Numbered from the stretch's first letter, positions 33,437 to 42,080 are shown. The stretch: 43,559 nt of DNA from Bacteroidaceae bacterium (GCA_017621515.1 JAGASY010000001.1:1-43559); one strand, 5' to 3'. The notes: a model not told the origin generated them from the sequence alone. Numbers and translations are program-made.

Positions 33437-33618
33437 GACAATGCCCTGAAAACATATTGTCTGTGCAGCGAGGAATTAAAAACAGTGTGCAGAAATCTCA
33501 AATCAACACTGCTGATTACAAAAACAACAGTGCTGATTTTGTAAATTACACTGCTGATTATAAAAACAACAGTGTTGATTTGAGATTTCTGCACACTGTT
33601 TTTAATTCCTTGCTGCAC
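33437..33618. repeat. Palindromic intergenic element with 21-bp tandem units, copy 2
   Basis: The arms at 33463-33511 and 33570-33618 pair over 49 positions with one G-T; the inner 38 bp are perfect. Between and into the arms run 21-bp units beginning CACTGCTGATT, CAGTGCTGATT, CACTGCTGATT and CAGTGTTGATT. The leading GACAATGCCCTGAAAACATATT equivalent is shared with the element at 12465. All internal units here carry GCTG where copy 1 carries GTGG. Confidence 0.85.
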
Positions 33619-33780
33619 TAATATTTTTTATTTTAGAGGTATATCATAAGGTGACTACTTATGACAAAACCCTAAATTTCGTGTCGCATACTTAATAATA
33701 TTGTTATTTACGGAATGTCCCTTTTTACAAAAATGAGATAATTTGTCCTTTAGTCCGTGTTTCGTTCCCTAAATTGAAGC

Positions 33781-33888
33781 TCACTTTTCCAGAAATATCA
33801 ACTTAATACTCCCTTGCATCTTTTCTTGTCTCATAACAGGCAAACAGCAAATCAATGCTATTAAAATAGCACTACTAATCTTTTTCAT
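33781..33888 (-). pseudogene. Possible remnant: signal peptide of a lost exported protein
   Basis: A 35-codon ORF reads MKKISSAILIALICCLPV and then a short non-hydrophobic tail before a TGA. The first 18 residues look like a typical Bacteroidales signal peptide with a positively charged start and a hydrophobic core, but no mature protein follows. It may be the stump of an exported protein gene removed by rearrangement, or a small secreted peptide. Evidence is limited to the signal-like sequence. Confidence 0.3.
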
Positions 33889-33971
33889 TTTGGCGAATTT
33901 TTCTCCTCAAGCAACCAATGGGGAGGAGTTTAACAATGTTATTGGTTATAGAAAGTGAGCTGCCTACCGTG

Positions 33972-34088
33972 CATACTCGAAAGCATCGCCAAACGCTTGT
34001 ACAACGCACAGTAGGGCAACCCACTTGATATGAGCTGTTCTCTGTGCCTCGTTGTACTTCTGAAATTGGCGATTTATCGAGTATAAGT
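33972..34088. repeat. Long imperfect inverted repeat upstream of the FRG gene
   Basis: Four word pairs occur in mirrored order around a loop near 34030: ATACTCGA / TCGAGTAT, ATCGCCAA / TTGGCGAT, GTACAACG / CGTTGTAC and CACAG / CTGTG. The spacers between them are unequal. The whole could fold into a long bulged hairpin. I do not recognise the element. Confidence 0.6.
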
Positions 34089-34143
34089 TCCGCAATGTCT
34101 GTCCCCAAAAGGACTATGCAAAGGTTCGAAAGTTATTTGAAAG

Positions 34144-34175
34144 TTGTTATGAGTCAGATAGAATTTGTATCTTTG
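34144..34175 (+). promoter_or_regulatory. Promoter of the FRG-domain gene
   Basis: A TTG at 34144-34146 and TATCTTTG at 34168-34175 are spaced by 21 bp, matching the Bacteroidetes -33/-7 pattern. The ATG follows at 34198. Confidence 0.55.
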
Positions 34176-34197
34176 TAAATAGCAAATTTTTACAATT

Positions 34198-35106
34198 ATG
34201 GAAAGCGTAATAAAAGAAATACAGTTTAATAACTTTGACTCGTTCTTAAAATCCATATCATATGGAGGTGAATTATATAATATTATTTACCCAAATTTTA
34301 TTTTTAGAGGTGAATCTTCTGATAAATTCAAGCTAATACCCTCTGCATTGAGAGAATATAATAAAGACAAAATAATGCAGTTGGGCAATTGTCATGGCAC
34401 TGATTGTCAAATGATGAGGATTGCTGCTGAATATGCTATTTTGAGGAAATTCTATTATTCATGCGATGATGCAAATTTATATGTACCCAATTGTTGCATC
34501 AGAAAATACCCCATTGATGATGTTTCCGTTTTCTTGAATCATGAAACTTGGCTTCCTGAAGATTTGTATGAGATTGCTGGCCTTGCTCAACATTATGGAT
34601 TGCCGACAAGACTGTTAGATTGGAGTAAAGATATATATGTATCGTTATATTTTGCATGTTTGGGAGCAATGAAGCAAATAAAGATGGAAGCTCACATTAA
34701 TGACGATAATATCGTTTTATGGGCTTTGAATGCAAAGAAAATAGAATCAGACAAGTCCATAGGCAAAATGATACCCTTGAAATTCATTAAACCATCCTAT
34801 TATGGAAATCCAAACTTAGGCGCACAAAAAGGACTATTTACTCTATGGGAATTTGTTTCAGATGAACAAAGGAAAAATGAAGTTGAAGTAACTCCATTAG
34901 ATACATTTCTAATAAATAAAGCAATAGATAACCAAACTTTGCTATACAAATTGACATTGCCGACAAAATTCGTTCTTTATCTGTATGTTATGCTCCGCAA
35001 TTTAGGATATGATGCTTCTCGTATCTTTCCTGGTTATAACGGAATATCTCAACTTATTTCTGAGGATTTGCTTTACAATCAAATTTTCTCTATGGTCACC
35101 GCTTAA
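34198..35106 (+). CDS. FRG-domain protein
   Basis: This 302-aa protein is without signal peptide or membrane segment. The FRG domain is recognisable by IFRGESSDKFKLIPSALRE near residues 38-56 and AGLAQHYGLPTRLLDWSKDIYVSLYFAC near residues 127-155, which together give the Phe-Arg-Gly name and the conserved His-Tyr-Gly-Leu-Pro-Thr-Arg-Leu-Leu-Asp-Trp block. The rest is low in recognisable features. The coding sequence is more AT-rich than the ilv or pectin genes, and it sits alone between repeat-rich gaps, suggesting acquisition by transfer. FRG proteins are found scattered in mobile and defence-related contexts, but their biochemical function is not established. No toxin, antitoxin or nuclease partner lies beside it. 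Confidence 0.8.
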   Translation: MESVIKEIQFNNFDSFLKSISYGGELYNIIYPNFIFRGESSDKFKLIPSALREYNKDKIMQLGNCHGTDCQMMRIAAEYAILRKFYYSCDDANLYVPNCCIRKYPIDDVSVFLNHETWLPEDLYEIAGLAQHYGLPTRLLDWSKDIYVSLYFACLGAMKQIKMEAHINDDNIVLWALNAKKIESDKSIGKMIPLKFIKPSYYGNPNLGAQKGLFTLWEFVSDEQRKNEVEVTPLDTFLINKAIDNQTLLYKLTLPTKFVLYLYVMLRNLGYDASRIFPGYNGISQLISEDLLYNQIFSMVTA

Positions 35107-35398
35107 TCCACCTCCACCGTCAACTCCTACACTAAGACATACCAATATGCTAATTTCTGTCTAAAACCGCTCTGTAAATAAGTGAAGTTTGTTACTACAG
35201 AATTTAAGATATTGATATGTCTTAAAGGTAGCTATTCAGCGAATTAGTTAGATAAACAATATTGATAATCAATATTAAGTTTCTTGTTTTGAATTTGCCT
35301 GCAAAATGAAAATTAAAATGTACTATCTATCATGTAACATTCCCGTTGTTATCTCTGTTTATTTCTCTGGTCTGCCCTGAGTAGGGACTAAGTAGTTA

Positions 35399-35476
35399 CA
35401 AAAATAGCTTCAAGCGTAAAATATACATATTGAGCGAAAATATCATTTTGTCAAATTGAAAAATGCTGTTTTAGCG
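35399..35476. repeat. Fragment of the long non-coding repeat (3' end only)
   Basis: About 78 bp match the last part of copies A and B: GCTTCAAGCGTAAAAT, a divergent middle, and GCGAAAATATCATTTTGTC, which is identical in all three. The rest of the repeat is absent here. Confidence 0.65.
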
Positions 35477-35743
35477 TGTTTTCCACTGTTTCTGAGCAAG
35501 TGTATTCAAATTTTGTATAGGCAGGGAATTCGTGAACCCCCTATATATTTATAAGAAATAAAATTTATCAGGATTTTTAATGGATTGATGATTCAAGGTA
35601 CGTTCATTTTATTTCGGGATTTGGTACTTTTCGTGAATCTGATGCTATATGCCGTTTTTCATACTTAATTTGTAAAAAAATAAAGATGGTTAAGGCAAAG
35701 TCAAATCCTGTTATTGCATTAGCTGAATGTTCTTTGCATACAT

Positions 35744-35786
35744 CAAAAAAAGGAGCATAGCGACGAACTTATTTGCTATGCTCCTT
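35744..35786 (-). terminator. Intrinsic terminator of the oad operon
   Basis: On the minus strand AAGGAGCATAGC and GCTATGCTCCTT form a perfect 12-bp stem with a 13-nt loop, followed by a run of T (A-run at 35744-35751 on the plus strand). It lies 21 bp after the oadB stop. Confidence 0.9.
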
Positions 35787-35807
35787 AATTTTATACAGAA
35801 TATTCTT

Positions 35808-37043
35808 CTACGAAAGGAATGATATTAGTACACCGGCTGCTACTGCAGAGCCTATCACACCTGATATGTTTGAGGACATGCAATAGTTGAGCACGTGGTT
35901 CTTAGGATCGTATTTAGTTGCGATTTCGTTGCATACGCGGCTTGCCATTGGGACAGCAGAGAGTCCTGTGGCACCGATAAGCGGATTTATCTTCTTCTTG
36001 GAAAATAGGTTGACCACCTTTACCATCATGATACCTGAAGTGATTGACAGGGCAAAAGCAAGGAATCCGCCTACCACGATTCCTATTGTAGTCCAGTTGA
36101 GGAATGCCTGAACTGTCATTGTTGCACCTACACAAAGTCCGAGAAATACAGTGGCTGTATTCATTATGCTATTACTTACTGTATCGAACAAGCGGCTGGT
36201 GTCAGAACCGATTTCCTTCAACAGGTTACCGAACATGAGCATACCTATTAGACTTACTGCGGAAGGAACAAAGATGGCAACCACAGTGGTGACAGCAATA
36301 GGGAATATAATCTTGATTACGCGCATGTTCTTGATTTCATTCTTGCTCGGATAGAGTTTGTCCTGCTCTTTCATGTTAATCATGAGTTCTTTCTTTGAGC
36401 AAGTGAGCTTGACAACTAAAGGGATGATGACAGGTACGAGTGCCATGTATGAATATGCGGCAATTGCGATTGGTCCGAGAAGGTGAGGGGCCAGTTTAAT
36501 TGTTGTATAGATGGCTGTTGGACCGTCTGCACCTCCGATAATTCCAAGTGAGGCTGCCTCTTTCAGGGTGAATCCCATAAGGAATGAGCAGATGAGCACA
36601 GCGAAGATTCCGAGCTGTGCGGCAGCACCGAAAATGGACAGGCGGAGGTTACGGAGCATCGGACCGAAGTCTGTCAGCGCACCTACTCCCATAAAGATGA
36701 TAGGAGGGAGGAATCCTGTTTTGATAAGCATGTAATAGAGAAAGTTCATCAAGCCTAAATCGTGTGCTATTGCAGGAAGTGACATTTCCCAAATGTTATA
36801 CACTTTACCGTCCTTGATGATTTCTCCTGTTTCTGATGCTTGCAGTACTCCCATCTCACCTCCGGGGAAGTTGGCAATCAATACTCCGAATGCGATAGGG
36901 ATTAACAGCAACGGTTCATAATGTTTTACTATACCGAGATACAAGAGTACAAACGCTATAGCATACATTATCAGATAAGACGGATCGGCAATTAAATTGC
37001 TTAATGCCGTCATTTCATATAGATTATTAAATATTTCGTTCAT
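35808..37043 (-). CDS. oadB: Sodium-pumping decarboxylase beta subunit
   Basis: This 411-aa polytopic membrane protein carries out the Na+-coupled decarboxylation of carboxybiotin. It contains multiple hydrophobic spans and the family motifs FMGVGALTDFGPMLRNLR, GIIGGADGPTAIYTTIKLAP (with the conserved Asp in GGADGPT thought to bind Na+) and GLSAVPMASRVCNEIATKYDPKNHVLNYCMSSN. Its length matches OadB/MmdB proteins. It is the last gene of oadG-oadA-oadB on the minus strand and is followed by a strong terminator. The 146-bp gap from oadA holds a long inverted repeat that may affect relative expression. Confidence 0.95.
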   Translation of the reverse strand: MNEIFNNLYEMTALSNLIADPSYLIMYAIAFVLLYLGIVKHYEPLLLIPIAFGVLIANFPGGEMGVLQASETGEIIKDGKVYNIWEMSLPAIAHDLGLMNFLYYMLIKTGFLPPIIFMGVGALTDFGPMLRNLRLSIFGAAAQLGIFAVLICSFLMGFTLKEAASLGIIGGADGPTAIYTTIKLAPHLLGPIAIAAYSYMALVPVIIPLVVKLTCSKKELMINMKEQDKLYPSKNEIKNMRVIKIIFPIAVTTVVAIFVPSAVSLIGMLMFGNLLKEIGSDTSRLFDTVSNSIMNTATVFLGLCVGATMTVQAFLNWTTIGIVVGGFLAFALSITSGIMMVKVVNLFSKKKINPLIGATGLSAVPMASRVCNEIATKYDPKNHVLNYCMSSNISGVIGSAVAAGVLISFLS

Positions 37044-37047
37044 TGTA

Positions 37048-37183
37048 GTTTTTAAGTCTGTAAGTTTTAGTATTGAGTTCTGTTTTTTGTTCTCAGTTCC
37101 TAAGTTTGTCGATTTTCAATCTCTATATGCAATATATTATGCAGCAAGAGCCTGAAATCCGACAAACTTATAAACTTAAAAAC
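37048..37183 (-). repeat. Inverted repeats in the oadA-oadB gap
   Basis: The segment 37164-37183 pairs with 37048-37067 over 20 positions with one mismatch and one G-U. The overlapping segment 37154-37169 can instead pair with 37102-37117 (AAGTTTGTCG core). The two foldings compete, so the intercistronic RNA could switch or simply form a processing or stabilising structure. Confidence 0.6.
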
Positions 37184-37189
37184 TTATGA

Positions 37190-39031
37190 TTATCCGATTT
37201 TCATGATTACATCATCCTCTTCTACAGAGTCACCGGAGTTGACGAGAATTGCAGTAATCACACCGTCACGGTCTGCACGGATTGCATTGTAGGTTTTCAT
37301 TGCTTCAATATAACCAACTACATCACCGTTCTTCACTGCATCGCCTACGTTCTTAGGTGTCTCACCGGAGTCTTTTACACGGTAGAACTTTCCTTCAAGA
37401 GGAGCGAGAAGGTCTGCGCCTTCACCTGCAGGAGCTACAGGTGCATTTGCTTGTGTAGCAGTTGTGGCAGGCACTTCATTGCCGTATGCAATCTCCACCT
37501 TGTAGTTCTGTCCGTTTACATTGACTGTTACGCTCTTAGGAAGCTCTGCTTCGCCTTTCGGTGCATTCTTGGCTTCTTTGCGCTTGGCAAGGTCAGCTTC
37601 GAAATCTGCTTTTGCCTTTCCGCTCTTGTATGCTTCATACTGTGTCGGGTGCATTGAATACTCAAACAACTCTTCATCGTCATCTCCAAGTTCCCAACCT
37701 TTTTCTTGCATCTTTTTGCGGTATTCGTCAAGGTCGTCCGGATAGTTGGCTTGCGGGTCACTGTCCATGAACTGTCTTCCTTCTGCTTTTGCCATTTCAA
37801 TAATTTCCGGAGCTACAGGACCAGGCAGACGACCGCTCTTTCCGAGAATCATATCCCAGATGTTGTCGGCAATCATAGACCAGCGTTCTTTACCTTTCTC
37901 CATCTGAATTACATTCATGAGAGCAAGGTTCTTGACATACTGGCTGAATGGAGTTACGAGGCATGGGTATCCAACTTTCGGCCATACGTAGGCAACTTCG
38001 TCGAACAGCTTGACAAGAATCTCATCTGTGGTGAGTTCTTTCTGACCATGTTTAACTTTCCACTTGTTAAGTGAAGTCAGATTTTCTTCAAGGTCAGTCA
38101 TTAGTGAACCCATCATTCCTCCCGGAAGTCCCGGTTTGACGAGAAGAGAATTGTTGAGGCGGTTCAGTTCCGGACAATAATATCCAAGGAAGTCGTCCAT
38201 CATCTCCTGAATTTGTGTACGCACTTCCATGTAAGCTTCCATATTAATATCCTTTACTTTGAAGCCGGCATCTTTCAGCATTTCTTGTACAGCGATGATG
38301 TCAGCATGTCCTGTACCCCATGCCAATGGAGCTACGGCTGTATCCACATAGTCGCAACCGTTTTTGCATACTTCAAGGATTGATGCCATATTGAATCCCG
38401 GACCTGCATGAGAATGATATTGTATGATTATATCTTTCTTGTATGCCTTTATGCCGGCTGTGATTTTGCCGAGAGATTCCGGACGACCTATACCAGCCAT
38501 ATCCTTGAGGCATATCTCGTCTGCACCAGCATCAATCAGTTGCTTTGCAAGGTCCACATAATATTCTACGGTGTGGATAGGGGAGTGAGTGATACACAAA
38601 GATGCCTGAGCTATCATACCGGCTGCTTTTGCATATTCGATAGAAGGTATGATATTTCTTGTATCATTAAGACCGCAGAAAATTCTTGTAATGTCTGTTC
38701 CCTGTGCTTTCTTTACTTTATAGAAAAGTTTTCTCAGATCTTTCGGACATGGACTCATACGCAGTGCATTGAGTGCGCGGTCGAGCATGTGTGTCTGTAT
38801 TCCGGCTTCATGGAATGGGCGTGTCCACTCTCGAACTGCTTTGTTCGGGTTCTCACCAAAAAGAAGGTTTACTTGTTCAAAACCTCCTCCGTTAGTTTCT
38901 ACACGGTCGAAGCATCCCATCTTGATGATTGCTGGTGCTACTTTTACCAATTGATCTACGCGCGGCTGGTATTTACCGGCACTCTGCCACATGTCGCGGA
39001 AAACCAGGCTAAACTTTACTTCTTTATTCAT
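37190..39031 (-). CDS. oadA: Oxaloacetate decarboxylase alpha subunit (carboxyltransferase plus biotin carrier)
   Basis: This 613-aa cytoplasmic subunit transfers the carboxyl group of oxaloacetate to biotin. The N-terminal TIM barrel (about 1-300) begins FSLVFRDMWQS and carries the active-site segments ICLKDMAGIG and IQYHSHAGPGFN. The conserved carboxylase domain (about 300-470) is followed by a charged, Ala/Lys-rich linker. The biotinyl domain (about 545-613) contains EAMKTYN with the biotin-accepting Lys579; the usual motif is EAMKM, so Thr replaces Met. The start FRDMW differs slightly from the usual RDAHQS in the metal-site motif. Context with oadB and oadG favours an Na+ pump over soluble pyruvate carboxylase. 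Confidence 0.93.
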   Translation of the reverse strand: MNKEVKFSLVFRDMWQSAGKYQPRVDQLVKVAPAIIKMGCFDRVETNGGGFEQVNLLFGENPNKAVREWTRPFHEAGIQTHMLDRALNALRMSPCPKDLRKLFYKVKKAQGTDITRIFCGLNDTRNIIPSIEYAKAAGMIAQASLCITHSPIHTVEYYVDLAKQLIDAGADEICLKDMAGIGRPESLGKITAGIKAYKKDIIIQYHSHAGPGFNMASILEVCKNGCDYVDTAVAPLAWGTGHADIIAVQEMLKDAGFKVKDINMEAYMEVRTQIQEMMDDFLGYYCPELNRLNNSLLVKPGLPGGMMGSLMTDLEENLTSLNKWKVKHGQKELTTDEILVKLFDEVAYVWPKVGYPCLVTPFSQYVKNLALMNVIQMEKGKERWSMIADNIWDMILGKSGRLPGPVAPEIIEMAKAEGRQFMDSDPQANYPDDLDEYRKKMQEKGWELGDDDEELFEYSMHPTQYEAYKSGKAKADFEADLAKRKEAKNAPKGEAELPKSVTVNVNGQNYKVEIAYGNEVPATTATQANAPVAPAGEGADLLAPLEGKFYRVKDSGETPKNVGDAVKNGDVVGYIEAMKTYNAIRADRDGVITAILVNSGDSVEEDDVIMKIG

Positions 39032-39122
39032 ATTGTTTTATAAATAATTATTTTTATACTTAGATAAATTTGAGATAATTGGAATAATTTTTTTTGTAAG
39101 GTTTGCTTTTGGACAAAATGAA

Positions 39123-39386
39123 TTATATTTTTGTGATATGGGTTACAGTGCCTTTTCCGTTTGTAAGTTTATCCACTGTAGCCTTTATTATTGCTTGTGT
39201 GTTTGCGTCAATGGAGTTTGTTGCCGCTGTTGGATTTTTCTTTGGACTGGTCTCCTCTGCAGGAGCAAACTTATTGACAAGTACGATTAGGGCTTTTCCG
39301 AGGTTTATCACAATCGTAAGAATGAGGAAGACTGTGATCATACCTACAACAAGGAGCTGTAATGCTCCGAATATTGATTCTTCCAT
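39123..39386 (-). CDS. oadG: Oxaloacetate decarboxylase gamma chain
   Basis: This 87-aa membrane subunit assembles the alpha and beta subunits. One hydrophobic segment near the N-terminus (LQLLVVGMITVFLILTIVINLGKALI) is followed by a short polar, Pro/Lys-containing linker and a C-terminal segment ending KGTVTHITKI. This is the standard OadG layout. It is the first gene of the operon, 91 bp upstream of oadA. Confidence 0.88.
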   Translation of the reverse strand: MEESIFGALQLLVVGMITVFLILTIVINLGKALIVLVNKFAPAEETSPKKNPTAATNSIDANTQAIIKATVDKLTNGKGTVTHITKI

Positions 39387-40060
39387 GTTTGAGTGTTTTT
39401 ATTTATTTACCTTATAATTAATATTTATACTTAACACTTATAATTAGCTATTCTTTGAATAGACATAAGAATGTATGGAACAATTATTTGTCAAATAGGA
39501 TAAACCTGTAAATATTGCCGCTTTACATTCAAAAAGTGCACTTTTTATGATAGCTGCAAATTTACTTATTTTTATTTGAATTATAAGCAATAAGTCTTTT
39601 GGAATTACGGTTTGTTTACGAAAAAGAATATTTGTTATTTTTTCTTTCTTCCTTTTTGGGTGACGATTGTTATTAAAAGTGTCAATCAGAAAAAGTATTA
39701 CTGGAAGAAACGATTGGTACTGTGTAGAACATGATTTCATACAGGAAAGTGTACTTTAAGTAATTAATTTATAAAAAACAAATGGATATCAGAGATATTA
39801 GTTATTTTTGTATTTGGAAGGGGACACCTCTTTCCATGGATATAAAAGAAGCATTATACTTGTTTTATATTGGATGTTCTGAGAAATTTTTTATAGTATA
39901 TGAAAAATGGTTTTGTGCTCTTCTTATCATAGAGAGCTATAATTGTTATAGCATGAGGAATTTCTCTGAATCTTTGATATAAATGTGGTGTTACAGTTCC
40001 ATGTTTCTAAAAATTTAATGCTCTTTTAAGGAACTGGAGGAGCATAAAAAATGGTGTGAT
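39387..40060. other. Intergenic region between oadG and the lipoprotein gene
   Basis: This 674-bp AT-rich gap contains a minus-strand -7-like box (39557-39564, TAAATTTG on that strand) about 170 bp before oadG. Two small open frames, one per strand, lack family features and are probably chance. Nothing else was recognised. Confidence 0.4.
39557..39564 (-). promoter_or_regulatory. -7-like box for the oad operon
   Basis: On the minus strand this reads TAAATTTG, matching TAnnTTTG. It would give an untranslated leader of about 165 nt. The nearest TTG is 23 bp upstream, somewhat far. Confidence 0.35.
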
Positions 40061-40408
40061 ATGATATTAAAAAGGATTAAAGGTGTATGTGGCTTTGTTG
40101 TCACAGTAGTACTGACCGCATGTGGCGGAACCAACATTGAGGGTAATTGGGTTGAGCCTGTTCCGGGAATGGAGGATCAAATGCAAGGTATAAGTTTAGA
40201 AGAAGGAGGTAAAGCTTCTTCTATAAATATGGCTACTTTGCAATATGAGAAATGGGAAAGAAAGGGTGATATGTTAATCCTTTCTGGTAAAAGTATTGGT
40301 AATCATACAACGGGTTCTTTTGTAGATACTCTTACTATTGAAAAATTGACTGACAGTGATTTAATTTTGAAGAAAGGTAGCTTGACCATAAACTATCAGA
40401 AGCAATAA
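40061..40408 (+). CDS. Small lipocalin-like lipoprotein
   Basis: This 115-aa predicted lipoprotein has a basic start (MILKRIKGVCGF), a hydrophobic core and the lipobox LTAC with the acylated Cys21, followed by GG, as in exported lipoproteins. The mature part begins NIEGNWVEPVPGM and has alternating beta strands ending TIEKLTDSDLILKKGSLTINYQKQ, a pattern of small lipocalin-like Bacteroidales proteins. It stands alone and is followed by a hairpin terminator. The function is unknown. Confidence 0.7.
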   Translation: MILKRIKGVCGFVVTVVLTACGGTNIEGNWVEPVPGMEDQMQGISLEEGGKASSINMATLQYEKWERKGDMLILSGKSIGNHTTGSFVDTLTIEKLTDSDLILKKGSLTINYQKQ

Positions 40409-40511
40409 ATCTGGTGATTTATGTTTGAAATGTTGCCCAAGCTTTTGTATCGGGTGGTATTTCGGATGATTACAGGAAAGGTTATCGCTCAATAGATTGG
40501 GGCAAAACAAT

Positions 40512-40550
40512 AAAAAGGATGTGTCGTTTTTCTTACGGCGCATCCCTTTT
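40512..40550 (+). terminator. Hairpin downstream of the lipoprotein gene
   Basis: AAAGGATGTGTCGT pairs with ACGGCGCATCCCTTT through G-U pairs and one mismatch, followed by TTTTG. It probably ends the lipoprotein transcript, about 100 bp after its stop. Confidence 0.55.
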
Positions 40551-40579
40551 GTTTCATATTTAACGGGCTGTTGATAAAA

Positions 40580-40610
40580 AAGCTGTGCCAATTTTGTATT
40601 GACACAGCTT
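40580..40610 (-). terminator. Intrinsic terminator of the MFS transporter gene
   Basis: On the minus strand AAGCTGTGTCAAT and ATTGGCACAGCTT form a 13-bp stem with one G-U and a 5-nt loop, followed by a T-run. It lies 22 bp after the transporter stop. Confidence 0.9.
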
Positions 40611-40631
40611 CATCAAGACTTATTAGGTTAG

Positions 40632-42080
40632 TTATTTCTCAATAATGATAGGCTTATATTTAGGAACGAGAGCCTTCATTACAATCCATCCTATGAGATA
40701 GGCTACAGCGCATACACAGAATATGATGAAATATCCGGCTGGCTTTCCTTCAAATCCCATGAACTGCATATTGGTGTCACCAGCATAAACAAACAGATTT
40801 CCTGCTGCTTTCTGAAGAATCATGGAACCTACACCTCCTGCCATACCACCTATACCAGTGATTGTAGCGATAGCTGTTTTAGGGAACATGTCACTTACGG
40901 TTGAGAATATGTTTGCTGACCATGACTGGTGAGCTGCACCTCCGATACCAATCATGATGATAGGGAACCATGGTGAAATCTGACCTAATGGTTGTGCTGT
41001 AAGTACGACAAGTGGGAAGAATGCAAAAATAAGCATTGCCTGCATACGTGCTGCGTATGGGTTTTTCCCTGTTTTGTTGATAATGATTGTCGGTAGTTTT
41101 CCTCCATAGATAGAGAGCATTGTTATCAGATACAGCATGAATATAAGGAGCATTCCTTGTGGGTCTGTTGCCTTGATACCAAATTGTGTGTTAAGATAAG
41201 AAGGTGTCCAGAAGAGGAAGAACCACCATACTCCGTCTGTCATGAATTTACCAAATGCAAAAGCCCATGTTTGTTTGTATTTGAAGCACTGACCAAATGA
41301 AAGCTTCGGCTCATTTTCTTCATCTTCTGCATCTTTGGTCACCTTTGTGAGGTCTTCTTTGTCCTGTTCTATATACAAAAGTTCTGCTTGATTCACATTC
41401 TTGTTCTTTGCCGGTGCTGAATACATGAAAATCCATAGTCCTGCCCAAATGAATCCAAGTGCTCCGATTACAATGAATGCCATTTCCCAACCGAAATGTT
41501 TTGCCAAAAGAGGAATAGATATTGGAGCTATAAGTGCGCCAATGGATGCTCCGGCATTGAATATTGAGGTTGCATACGCACGGTCGCGTTTCGGGAAATA
41601 TTCAGCTGTAACCTTGATTGCAGCAGGGAAGTTTCCTGCTTCACCTAATGCCAATACGCAACGTGCAAAAAGGAAAGCATACATACTGACAGTTGCGATT
41701 GTTACCGCAACGTCTCCGGTAGCTTGCATAAGCTCTGCAGCGGTGTGCAAACCTACATGATGTTCTGTATATATTCCACATACTGCATGCAGACATGCAC
41801 CGAGACTCCATACCCCAATAGACCAGATATATCCTTTCTTTGTTCCCATCCAGTCAATGAATCGTCCTGCAAACAGCATACAGACTGCATAGACGATTGA
41901 GAATACTGACGTGATAGTTCCGTAGTGGGACTCATCCCAATGAAACTCCGGTTTTATAAACTCATCCCATGTGAGTGAAAGGACTTGTCGGTCAAGATAA
42001 TTGACCGTTGTTGCGAAGAACAACATAGAGCAAATAACCCAGCGGTAATTTGTCATTTTGTTTGTTTGTAAAGAACTCAT
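40632..42080 (-). CDS. MFS transporter of the anion:cation symporter family, hexuronate-transporter-like (ExuT type)
   Basis: This 482-aa polytopic inner-membrane protein has the MFS/ACS signature in its first loops: FFATTVNYLDRQVLSLTW, GRFIDWMGTKKGYIWSIGVWSLGAC and FARCVLALGEAGNFPAAIKVTAEYFPKRDRAYATSIFNAGASIGA. Twelve hydrophobic segments are expected, with a charged central loop around residues 215-255. Translation may start at Met1 or at Met8 (MTNYRWVI). The family moves hexuronates such as galacturonate or glucuronate with H+. In a genome with a pectin locus this is attractive, but the gene is 20 kb from it and stands alone. A -7-like box on the minus strand lies at 42124-42131. Confidence 0.85.
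   Translation of the reverse strand: MSSLQTNKMTNYRWVICSMLFFATTVNYLDRQVLSLTWDEFIKPEFHWDESHYGTITSVFSIVYAVCMLFAGRFIDWMGTKKGYIWSIGVWSLGACLHAVCGIYTEHHVGLHTAAELMQATGDVAVTIATVSMYAFLFARCVLALGEAGNFPAAIKVTAEYFPKRDRAYATSIFNAGASIGALIAPISIPLLAKHFGWEMAFIVIGALGFIWAGLWIFMYSAPAKNKNVNQAELLYIEQDKEDLTKVTKDAEDEENEPKLSFGQCFKYKQTWAFAFGKFMTDGVWWFFLFWTPSYLNTQFGIKATDPQGMLLIFMLYLITMLSIYGGKLPTIIINKTGKNPYAARMQAMLIFAFFPLVVLTAQPLGQISPWFPIIMIGIGGAAHQSWSANIFSTVSDMFPKTAIATITGIGGMAGGVGSMILQKAAGNLFVYAGDTNMQFMGFEGKPAGYFIIFCVCAVAYLIGWIVMKALVPKYKPIIIEK

Larger units (their letters stand above)
33314..34197. other. Accessory intergenic region with palindromes and a gene remnant
   Basis: This 884-bp stretch has no intact gene. It contains the palindromic element at 33437-33618, a 35-codon minus-strand ORF that looks like a severed signal peptide (33781-33888), a nested inverted repeat (about 33972-34088) and the promoter of the FRG gene. 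The density of structured DNA suggests past insertions. Confidence 0.55.
35107..35807. other. AT-rich intergenic region with a repeat fragment and terminator
   Basis: This 701-bp gap holds a fragment of the long repeat (35399-35476) and the oadB terminator (35744-35786). I see no gene. The remaining sequence is AT-rich, with no further recognisable structure. Confidence 0.5.

Noticed and set aside
34500..35100. FRG gene as part of a toxin-antitoxin pair
   Set aside because: No adjacent small antitoxin-like gene is present on either side. The flanking sequence is non-coding or repeat-derived.
39444..39982. Two small ORFs in the oadG upstream region (98 and 66 codons)
   Set aside because: Neither has a recognisable domain, signal or neighbour context. 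The DNA is AT-rich, and a promoter-like box falls inside the minus-strand frame.
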